Under the pieces are notes generated by a model. The model was given only the letters and a program-made list of their open reading frames with translations, did not search any database and had not been told where the DNA came from. A stretch of DNA of 64,000 bases from Piper betle (Eukaryota; Streptophyta; Magnoliopsida; Piperales; Piperaceae), in NCBI GenBank assembly GCA_033002965.1, contig JAURVB010013259.1:310001-374000 (forward strand), read 5' to 3'. Made by a program: the position numbers and the translations under genes. Positions 50,626 to 60,158 of this stretch are shown one piece after another (positions within the stretch are counted from its first letter, which is position 1; every line of letters starts with the position of its first letter).

Positions 50626-51475
50626 TGTTGGGCCCTTTGAGCCCCTAACCAAGCTCCGAAACCAATATTGGACCCTTTGGGCCTCCAAAAGGGACTTTTA
50701 AACAACCAAAAGAAACTCGCAATAGGTGTTACAGGCCTCTCTTAATCCAAAAGCTAGCTCAAAGAATAAGGCTTTCCTATTAGGCTATATACAAGTCACC
50801 AATAACATCCATGATCGATGTGTTATAAACCCAATAACTCCCCTTCACACATCGGGCATGGCCGGAAACCATCATCGTCTGACACACTCCCCTTAAATCA
50901 AACAGCACCCAGTCTCTCTTAATCCAAAAGCTAGCTCAAAGAATAAGGCTTTCCTATTAGCCTATATACAAGTTACCAATAACATCCATGATCGATGTGT
51001 GATAAACCTAATAACTCCCCTTCACACAATGGGCGTAGCGGGAAACCATCATCGTCTGACACACTCCCCTTAAATCAGACAGCACCCACCTAGCACCTTA
51101 AATCAGACAGCACCCACCTAGCAAACGCCCCTCCCACCTAGCACCTTAAATCAGACAGCACCCACCTGGCAAACTCCTCTTCAAATCATCAGGTGGAACC
51201 CATGAAGAAAACAATAACAATTGGCGTAGGGCAAACCCAACTCAAACTTGGCTTTGATACCATTTATTGGGCCCTTTGGACCTTAACCAAGCTCTGAAAC
51301 CACTATTGGACCCTTCGATCCCCTAAAAAGGACTTTTTAAACAACTAAAATAAACTCGCAATAGATGTCACAAGTCTCTCTTACATCAGAAGCTAGCTCA
51401 AAGAATAAAGCTTTCCTATTAGCCTATATACAAGCCACCAACAATATCCACGACCGATATGGGATAAACCCAATA
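50626..51475 (-). mobile_element. Complete TRIM element, 850 bp
   Basis: Two direct LTRs of 211 bp each, 50626-50836 and 51265-51475 (TGTTGGGCCC / TATTGGGCCC to CCCAATA). On the minus strand the primer site TGGTATCAAAGCC (51251-51263) follows the LTR, one mismatch from the initiator tRNA-Met complement. GTGAAGGGGAGT is the polypurine tract before the other LTR. Target duplication AGTGT / AGTGC (50621-50625, 51476-51480). The core holds an extra partial LTR plus tract (about 50911-51035) and short ACCTTAAATCAGACAGCACC repeats (51040-51190). No coding sequence. Confidence 0.88.
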
Positions 51476-51574
51476 AGTGCTAGCACCCAACACTAGCCCA
51501 GGCACTAACGTCTAGAAAAACAAACACTTATATAGTGCCTGGGTACTGGGTCTTAAAAATATAAAGCAATAACA

Positions 51575-53150
51575 CCCCTCTACACCCCTACATTGGCAGC
51601 TATATATGAAACCATTTATGTTTGCTTAGTTGTGGATGCTACAAGACAATCCCACGTAAACGTGGAATAAATGAAAGAAATCATGTACTCAAAGGTTTTA
51701 CCGTCAATATTGGGTGTAAGACCCAATGAATAACTAGAGAAATATGGATAAAAATACCCGCTTATTTATGAAGTAACAAAACTTTCATGTAGATATTTAA
51801 TAGATGAGTGATTTGCTTTCAGCTGATTGAACCTTACAAGCATATCATATCAGTTGTAAGGCTTACAATAAATCACCACATAACAACAAATTAGCTCTAA
51901 TGATGATCAATGCCAAGAATAAAATTAAATAAAAAATTTTCTAGCTCTTCTAATGCCTCTTTAACAATGTAAGGTGTAAAATATTGGTATGGGTACGCGG
52001 TGTGAGTATGCAGTATTCTAAAATATGAATCGATCATGTAAGGATGCCATCTGCAGAAGGCGACATGTGAAACAGCCTAGCACCTGTTTCTCTTGCAAGA
52101 AATGGGATCCTTCAATGGAAGATCCCTTGTGACGCGGGAACCATAATTGAGCAATTTTGTCTGATCATAAAAAACTGGTACAACACCGACGACCAAATAG
52201 ATATATGAATATGATTTGAGTGGTAATTCTCTCCGTCTATGATACATCCAATGAATATCTTACATGCTCTGACTTCAAGGGCCAATTAAATTCATTTCTT
52301 CCAAGCTACACTTCATTGAAAAAAAAGTCATGAGTGTTTTTATAGTCAGAAATTATTTCTGAACGAAGACGTGCAAACTCAAACATTCGACTATTCTATG
52401 ATCTATCCAGTGCTGCACAAGTTGCAGCAGTCCTCAGTGGTAACGTATAATCCTCAAACACCAATCACCCAATAGGGATTGATTGGGCCAACAATTTAAA
52501 GACTTGTTCCAGCTTCAACTAGTTCATGCATGACTATCTTCCCTCCTTTCCCATTTAAAAATTGCAAGGTTAATGAAAATCTACAACAAAACATATCTAC
52601 CAAGACGTAGTTAATGGTTGACATCCAAAACACATCTACTTGTACATATAACTTTCTACAACAAAAATCTACAATGCGCCAGCTTAATCCCCCCAAGGTC
52701 CTGATCATGGGTCGTCCTCATATACATGATTCATCACCTTGGTCACAAGTTAGACATGAAAACTTGCATCTTCGCCGGCCATTAAAGGGTAATCAAGCAA
52801 GAAGGCCAGGCAGGCAGAAAAGGCAGGTCGGTCTACAGTGTGTGGTGAGTGTGGGGAAGGCGTGAGAGACCCTTTCTTAAAGTCTTAAACCTTGCACAGT
52901 TGACACCTACCAACCACGTGACAACCCCACCCCTCAATCCTTATCCTTTACCAGCACTTCCTTCCCACCCTTCGTTTTCTTTATAACATATGGAACCCCC
53001 TAATAGCCGCTACTCTCCACGTCCAACCCCTCCAGCTCGTTGCTCGCCCCAATTACACACCATGTAAACCTTCTTATACTATGTCATATATTACTATATG
53101 GTCATTAGTTTATTTCCTTATGTATCCATAATTTGACAATTGAAGGGTCA
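51575..53150. other. Upstream region of the 53225 gene
   Basis: About 1.6 kb without a recognised gene. From about 52880 the sequence becomes C-rich and promoter-like. No RNA gene recognised. Confidence 0.4.
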
Positions 53151-53151
53151 C

Positions 53152-53160
53152 TATATATAT
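53152..53160 (+). promoter_or_regulatory. Possible TATA box of the 53225 gene
   Basis: TATATATAT about 65-70 bp before the chosen ATG. Other AT-rich repeats lie nearby, so the assignment is tentative. Confidence 0.45.
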
Positions 53161-53224
53161 GTGTGTGTGCAATATGTGTATGACTATATATATGTATGGT
53201 GTAACTACGGTTGTGTGTATTCAT

Positions 53225-53734
53225 ATGGCTGCTGCATTTGACTGTAGTATTTCCGAGGCCGAAGCTGGGAAGAAGATGAAGATGGAGGTGGATACGAGAA
53301 AGGTGTGGGACTGTGATAGTTCTCTCTATGACTCCTTTGAGCTCAAGTCATTCAAGCGCCAACTTGACTCGGCCATAGCCTCAAGGTCACTCTCCATGCC
53401 CCGCTTCTCTCATGAGGTCCCTCTACCTCCTCCTCCGGTGACGGTATGCCGGTCAAGGTCGTCTCGCCGGATCTCTCGATCGTTCCATCGGATTATCCGG
53501 TCGGTCTTTCGGCTCAAACCCGGGCTGGTTTCTGCGTCTAGTGAGGGGGAGAGGCCGGTGGATGTGCATTATTTCATGCACCAGAGCACCGGCGGGGTGC
53601 TGCCCACTATACCGGAGAGGTGGGAGCAGGGAGGGGACTTCTCATCGATGTCGACGGAGTTCGATTCTCGGGTGATCAGGAAGACTGTGTCGGAGAGATT
53701 TACAGGGAGAATTGCAGGGATATCTTGTGCTTGA
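53225..53734 (+). CDS. Plant protein with KVWDCDSSLYDSFEL motif
   Basis: A single-exon gene of 169 residues starting MAAAFDCSISEAEAGKKMK. At about residues 28-46 it has the KVWDCDSSLYDSFELKSF motif shared with the gene at 13999-14274. Then come QLDSAIASRSLSMPRF, a proline run LPPPP, a basic Ser/Arg segment (SRSSRRISRSFHRIIRSVFR) and a C-terminal part with HYFMHQSTGGVLPTIPERWE and VSERFTGRIAGISCA. No signal peptide or membrane segment. I know no established function; the basic segment could be a nuclear signal, which is inference. An upstream in-frame ATG at 53159 would add 22 residues from sequence overlapping the TATA box, so I prefer 53225. Only the N-terminal motif links it to its shorter relative. 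Confidence 0.85.
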   Translation: MAAAFDCSISEAEAGKKMKMEVDTRKVWDCDSSLYDSFELKSFKRQLDSAIASRSLSMPRFSHEVPLPPPPVTVCRSRSSRRISRSFHRIIRSVFRLKPGLVSASSEGERPVDVHYFMHQSTGGVLPTIPERWEQGGDFSSMSTEFDSRVIRKTVSERFTGRIAGISCA

Positions 53735-55018
53735 TTATATATCATCATGTTTCTTAATGCCATCTTAACATGCGTCAATATTCCACGAAGTATCATGATC
53801 TTTTTTGTTCTTTGATATAGAAATGTTTGGTCGAGGAATCAGAACAAGGATTGTTGGCAATCCAGATTTTGCTGCTAACTTGATGAAAAAGGTTGACTTG
53901 CAGCAAAAGAATTGGAAGAAGTAGTGTAACTAGTTTGGGGGTGATGGCCATGGGTACCATCTGTACATATATACATGCCTGCTGTCCGGCTCATGATGTA
54001 AGTGTATAAGAGACTTACATAGGCTGATTCCTTTTTGTTAATATTTTCCTGCATATTTATTTTTTATAATCAATCAATCAAAGAGACATGTATGTATTTT
54101 CTCTATGAGGAAATCGGAGAGAAATGGAACTAGGTTCAGTATTTGTGCTGTTCATGTGATCAAAGTTGATGTTTCCCCTATGCGGAGGTTATCCGGCCTG
54201 TGCAGCCGATATTTTTTTTGCTCTTAACTATCCTACTAGTCCTTAATAAAAGAAGAATTTAAAGTCTTGTTTTAATAAAAAATAGGAGATTTAACCAATC
54301 AAAGTATAATAAAAATAAAAAAAATAATTAAATTATTCTAATCTATCTTCTTATTTAATGAAAGTCTATTTTTAAAAATCAAAGTAGATCTTATTATTCT
54401 ATGAGAATTTATCTATAAAATTAAAATGTTTTTTATATAATTAGAGTCTATCTCATTAGCCTGTGAGGATTTATCTATCAAAAGAAATTATCTCTAAAAT
54501 AAGCAGTGCATGACACGAAATTGTGCATAATTCAAAGATTAATGCATTGGAAACGATATCATGGACTCGTCAATTATTTCTGAAATTTTTGTCATTAATT
54601 TTAATGTGGAATTAGTGGTTAAATAGACACACATCGATGGTAATAATTTGCTCTAAGACAAAGAAAGGTTCTTTGCCCGTATTGATAGCAATTAAATTAA
54701 CTAATGATTTCCCTTGTGATCATAAAAATGAATATAAGATTCTCCGTAGGCTAATGATATATATAATTAGGGATAATTGATCATAAATGATATGGATGTT
54801 ATTGATAAATCATATATTCTAAGGTAGTTATTTTGCAATTAATTGACAATAAAATTACTTAGTGTAACTTTCATATATTATAACTTCCCTCTTAATCCGT
54901 AGGAATCATGAAATTTATCATTTTTGTTGATAGTGAAAAAATGACCATGACTCATCAATTCCCAATATACCCAAAATTAAAATAACTATCAACAAAAAAT
55001 AAGGAAAAAAGATCAGTG
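53735..55018. other. 3' flank of the 53225 gene
   Basis: Within the likely 3' UTR, positions 53824-53925 encode a 33-residue open frame (MFGRGIRTRIVGNPDF start), which I do not annotate as a gene. Beyond 54230 the DNA is AT-rich with nothing recognised. Confidence 0.4.
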
Positions 55019-55047
55019 TTATATATATATATATATATATATATATG
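55019..55047. repeat. (TA)n microsatellite
   Basis: Uninterrupted AT dinucleotides. Confidence 0.9.
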
Positions 55048-55360
55048 TTTCATCTCATCATTCCAAGAAAAAAGAAACTAAGGAGTTGTGGACTGCTGCT
55101 AGTAAATATCCCACTAATTAATGCCGCCTTAGAAATTGTAATTAATATAAATCGGTCATATATAGTAGGCCTAATTTTCCTAGCTAAGGATCCATCCTCT
55201 TCCTTGAATATAGCAGTACTAACTTATTCAATGATTGATCTGGAACTTAATGCAGCTCGAAGGATAAACAAATTGGTTGTGCCGGTCAGAATCATCTTCG
55301 TCGGCAGATCAACAAAATTGAATAAATACTTGCATATAATAATCAGCGCTTCATGATCGA

Positions 55361-56034
55361 CATTGTAGAGTAGGATTGGACACGAACAAGTTATCACGCG
55401 AGTTTTTATGACTCGACTCAGTTTAACTCGAATTCAAAATACTTTTAACTCGACTCGAAACTCGCCGTTGAAAAATTTGACTCAACTCGATTACAATTGA
55501 GTCGTCTTCGGCTATACCAAACTCGAATTGATTTGACTCAAAAAACTTGATTCGGCTTGAAACTCAGCTCGAACAAACTGGAGTCTAATATAAACCATTA
55601 GTATTTGTTTTGCTTAAACAATATATAGATAATATAACATTAAACATAATATTTTGCTTTAAAATAATAGTCAAAACAATCTAACCATTATTATAGGGTC
55701 ATCAATTAAAGAAAATGCCATTTATTTTCTTACAATAAAAACTAATTAAAATATATTACATGTATAAATAAAAAAATTAATAAAATTAGACCATAATATT
55801 CATACACTATCATTAACAAAAATTAAATTTTATATATCTTATATTATAGGGAGCAAAATAGATCTTCAAACGTATGATGATGAAATTCGAATAAAACCAA
55901 TAATCGACTCAAACTCGAACAAGATCGACTCGAAACTCATACTAAAATAACTCGACTCGAATCTTATAATACAAAACTCGATTCGTTCATCAAACAAGCC
56001 AAATTCGAATCGGATAAAACTCAACTCTACAATG
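55361..56034. mobile_element. TIR element with CTCGACTCGA subterminal motifs
   Basis: The ends are inverted: CATTGTAGAGT at left and ACTCTACAATG at right. Subterminal GACTCGACTCAGTTTAACTCG and AAACTCGATTCGTTC motifs surround an AT-rich centre. It resembles the hAT element at 46814-47450 in style, but an 8-bp target duplication is not evident. Confidence 0.55.
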
Positions 56035-56348
56035 TAAAGGATATATAGAAGCTTTTTAGATTGTATATGATCAGTTATTATTAATTAGTTTGTATAGATG
56101 CGCATTTAACTTGATCTACATCATAAAAGTATTAGTTGTATGATGTATACACAAATTTCTTTCATTCACATGCTGCACTTAATGAAAGACATGGTTTCCT
56201 TGCCTTGATGATAGGAACCTCTCCTAATTAAGGCCATTATTGATTCCAGGCTTCCACATCAATGTTTTATAACTGGACTACAATGAACTCCAGAATGTTA
56301 GGCTGGCCTTCCATTTATTTTCCAACCAAATATTTATCATCTACCTTA

Positions 56349-56712
56349 TCTTTTTAAAGTACAGAAGGTTTCTATCACCACCTTAATTATAAGTTTTTCA
56401 CCAATAAACTATTTACAAAATAACATCAAATATTCTTGTAACAAGAAAATTTTAAACAAATTAAACTCTAAGATTATAACATCTTTTCAACCAATCAAAT
56501 TACAACCAAATCCATAATAAATTATTATTAAACTATAATTAATTATAGCCTAGATAAATAATACATATGTTTATGCTATCATTTATAGTTATTTAATTTT
56601 CTTAAATATAATAAATATTTCTTTTCATTTTTTCAATAATAAATATATCTCAATACTTTTAAAATAAATTAATTTATATAATGCCCGCGTTTTACGCGGG
56701 AATCTTAGCTAA
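56349..56712 (+). mobile_element. Non-autonomous Helitron, 364 bp
   Basis: Starts TC after an A (TCTTTTTAAAGTACAG). Ends with a perfect 7-bp hairpin CCCGCGT/ACGCGGG (56684-56700, TTT loop), an 8-base spacer and CTAA, followed by host T. This is the Helitron signature: A|TC...hairpin...CTRR|T, no target duplication, no inverted repeats. No Rep/helicase coding. A decayed relative lies at 24335-25263. Confidence 0.85.
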
Positions 56713-58652
56713 TAACATTTGAAAACTCGTGAAACGGCATGAAAAAAAGCCCCTTTTAATTCATTGGAAATGCACCAGGACCAACTTGGGCCCTCAAGGA
56801 TTGATTGAGAATTGAATGGGCCTGCACCAAGCCCATTGAACACGACAAGAAAAAAGAGCATCGACGTCAAACATTTCTCGAGCTGTGCCTTAAAAATCTA
56901 CCCATTGGCAAAGTATGGCTGCCGAGTTATATCCGGTATAAAGCATATCACCTTTCAATCTGGTACAATTTATTTGTTCATACCATTCCAATCCATACCC
57001 GGTTTTTTAATATGAAATTTTTACCATAGCCGATTTTTCGGTTTTTTAACCGGTATTAAATAAAATATTATAGTAAATATATTTTTTATATTCAATGAAA
57101 TATTTTATTTATAATTTTAAAATCTTGTTGAACCTAGTTCCTTATTGAACTAAATATACCTCGTATTGCATATAAATCCTGTAAATAACCGGTACAATAT
57201 TTAAAATTATGGTTGAAACCAAACTGCCATGCCAAAATTGTACATTTTTTAAATCAAAGGAAATCATTTTTTTTATAAATTGAATCTAATAAAAAAAACC
57301 TTCAGTTCAGTTTGATTAGTTGTTCAATTTTATTTTATTTTACTTTATTTTATTTATTTGCAAAATCGCCAACCAGTTTGCTCAAAACAATTTTTGGAAC
57401 TATAACAAATAGAAAGGAGGAAGATTATAATTCAACCAGATCAATCTAGAGATAATTCGGGTTAATTGGGGAAAACTTATGTTCGATCGACAAAGTTGAA
57501 CCTGCAACTAAAAGGCTATAAGTATACACAAAATTTTAAATTGTTACCAATATTACTTCATATTTAACGATTTTGAACTCTTCCAACCCCAAAAAGAAGA
57601 AGTTATGTGAACCTCGGAATGGAGAATCTCCTGTCATTTTACATTGTTATAAAATGGTTTAAACTTGGAATGTCATGGACGGAGAGGAGGCTGCCAACTA
57701 ACAAATATTCCTACGATAAATTGCCCATCCAAACTGATATTGCCAAACAGCTATCTGTAGTGAAGATATTAGGGGGGCGGGGGGGAAGAAGCTTCGGATC
57801 ACAATTTAATCTTCAATTTTTTTAACAATGGCGCAACCAGTTTGTCAATTTAAAGAGAAAAAACAGCTAATAAGATCAACGTCCTAATCAGTGAGTATGT
57901 CCCACATATACAGCATCACTGTTTGTATGACCAGCTTATTGAAACCAATATTACAACTAAAACCCATTAGATGAGTTAGTCTGTAAATGCTTCCGAAAGC
58001 ATTTTTAATTTAAATGAATTACAATTTTTTTAATAATGACACCGAGTAAGTGATATTGTGCTAAGTAAATAAAAATGCTTCATTTTTTTCCCAAGCAATG
58101 CTTCAAGTTGATAACAAAACGAAAAGAAGAACACACACGCAAAGCAATCAGCAAATACTTCTCCGCTTTGTTGCCAACCGAATCCTTCAAGAGTTCAAAA
58201 CTTAAAACCAGAGTGTCCTTCCATCACACAAAATGGGGTTTTCATTTTCACTCTCGTTCGAAAAATGCCAAAATCAGTATATATGTCTGTAAAATGAATA
58301 TTGGAGAAAAACGTCCAATTCTACAAGTTCATTTTCGATTTTGCTTTGAAAAACAAAACCGAGTGACCTCCAAATTAGCTCGGCCTCAACTTCAAATTCA
58401 ATGGTTTGTCTCCGAATTACTCGCTGGTTGGATCCACCAATACCACCAAACCAATTCCTTCCCCAATACTACATACCATTCGTCAACGAAGGAACCTTCC
58501 TCTAACCAATCAGACTCTTTGTCCTGTCAATTCGTTTAGATCAGCCACATCTCCATTATATATATTGCATAAGCCTTACGTGACATATGATCACACACTC
58601 AGTTAATACGTTTTAGGTTAAAAGGAGAGGAAGAGAGAGATTTGTGGAGTCA
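56713..58652. other. Intergenic DNA, unassigned
   Basis: Contains a TACCGGTATT/AACCGG-rich patch (56925-57200), in the style of subterminal repeats of DNA transposons, whose ends I could not define. A 154-codon open frame at 58075-58539 looks unrelated to any family and has no supporting context. Confidence 0.35.
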
Positions 58653-58657
58653 AAATT

Positions 58658-58990
58658 TGTTAGGTTTGTCCCATATCGATTGTAGAGGTTATTGGTCAAT
58701 TGTATATAGGCTAATGGGAAAGTCTTAATTCTTGAGCTAGCTTTTGGATTAAGAGAGGCTCGTGACACCTATTATGAGTTTCCTTTTGTTGTTTAAAGTC
58801 TCTCGTGGGGGCCCGAAGGGTTTCGATTGAGGTGGGTGCACCCTCTGCTAAGGGAATTGTTGGGTTTGTCCCACATAGGTCAAAAAGCCTTAATTCTTGA
58901 GCTGACACTTGATTGCTGAGCTACCTTTAGTTGCGTAAAGCTTTTTTTCTTTTGAGGCCGAACTTAGTTGGGGACCCAAAAGGCCCAACA
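58658..58990 (+). mobile_element. Compound LTR remnant of the TRIM family at 50626-51475
   Basis: 333 bp from TGTTAGGTTTGTCCCA to GGCCCAACA, flanked by a perfect 5-bp duplication AAATT (58653-58657, 58991-58995). A second LTR start (TGTTGGGTTTGTCCCACA) lies inside at about 58859. The object is therefore two overlapping LTR pieces left by a deletion, not a simple solo LTR. It shares GAGCTAGCTTTTGGATTAAGA with the 50626-51475 element in the opposite orientation. Confidence 0.75.
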
Positions 58991-58995
58991 AAATT

Positions 58996-59588
58996 AATGA
59001 CGTGCAAGTAGATGACTGAAACACAATGAGAACAAAAAATGTCTCGCTTTGGGGTAAAAGGGAATATCATTTTTTGGCAAGGTTAGAAACAAGGTTTGGT
59101 ACAATGTATTTTACCAATCCACTACACAATATATGTATTTCAAGGTATGATGTAATGTAATACATTTTGGGTTGTGTTTGGAAAGATTAAACAAAAAAAT
59201 TTTCTAAAATAAGAAAAAACTCTGATGATATATATAACTCATCATCTGTACCAATTCCTCTATGATTTTTTTCTTCTAATATTAGACTTCATATTAGCTA
59301 AGAGAGGCAAAATACATTGAAGCAGCTTCAGAAGCTCTATCATGAGCCTATCTGTATTTAGCTATCAGCATATCCATTTTATATTACATCCCGTGATTTA
59401 AATTATTTTAAAAAATTAATTTAGCTAAATTAAAACAAAAATAAAATATTTTAATAAGTTTTATCACCTGACTTAGGGAGTCTTGAATTATAAAATTTGT
59501 CACTAGTGAGTCATCTATAAAGTTTACTTGGGTAAGAAATGGAGTGGAATAGACTAATTGAAGAGTTTTTAGAATTAAAAAAAGTTTT

Positions 59589-59637
<49 letters not shown>

Positions 59638-60158
59638 AGTCCACCGATGATTGGATTTTTTGCACCATGAGCAGTAGCTTCATTTTGCGTAAATTTTAAC
59701 CATAATATAATAAATGTTTCCACAAGACCAAGAACCATGATTAATTAGAATATACATATAGCTAGGTTCACCAAGCATGCACTCCCACACACATAAACGA
59801 TGTTAAATACAACATAAACGGTCTATTTTGGAAGGAAGCAAACCAGCTACGTTTGGATAATAAATTTTAGAATTGGTGAAATCTAAAACCATTAAACCTT
59901 AATTTTAACACAGAACAAAAGTACAAGATGATCAGCTACATATATATCCAAGCTAAGCGGTGAAAACTAACAGTCAAATTAAGATTGCATAGAAACAGAT
60001 ACATTCTTACAAACTAAACCCCATAGTTGCTTCTACATGACTGCAGTCAAGTCGACAGATTAATTGGATGACCTAAACTACATGGATTTGATGCATCTAG
60101 CTGTCTAAATCTCTTGAACTCTCCTTGACCACCAGCTATGTGTACTTTTAGCTCAGAA
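58996..60158. other. Intergenic DNA with (TA)n at 59594-59632; 3' flank of the bHLH gene
   Basis: AT-rich. The TA tract is about 20 dinucleotides long. No gene seen. The part nearest 60158 should hold the 3' UTR of the minus-strand bHLH gene. Confidence 0.5.

Larger units (their letters stand above)
38627..51574 (+). mobile_element. Nested LTR element (outer shell), no coding capacity seen
   Basis: A direct LTR pair begins TGTTGGAATATTTAACA. The left LTR is 38627-39068, ending AAAACCAACA. The right LTR runs 46337 to about 51574 and is split by two insertions (46464-50311 and 50626-51475). Matching landmarks are GCATCCAAGATACAAT, CTCAAAAACACGTCAAAAA and GGCGTGAATGGGAG. The internal part (39069-46336) is itself interrupted by 39922-43025. 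I see no gag or pol motif, so this is LARD-like. No clear outer target duplication. Confidence 0.65.

Noticed and set aside
55045..55356. 103-codon open frame starting in a TA microsatellite
   Set aside because: Begins at the edge of the simple repeat and has no recognisable domain.
58075..58539. 154-codon open frame
   Set aside because: No family resemblance, no promoter or splice context, AT-rich codon use like the surrounding non-coding DNA.
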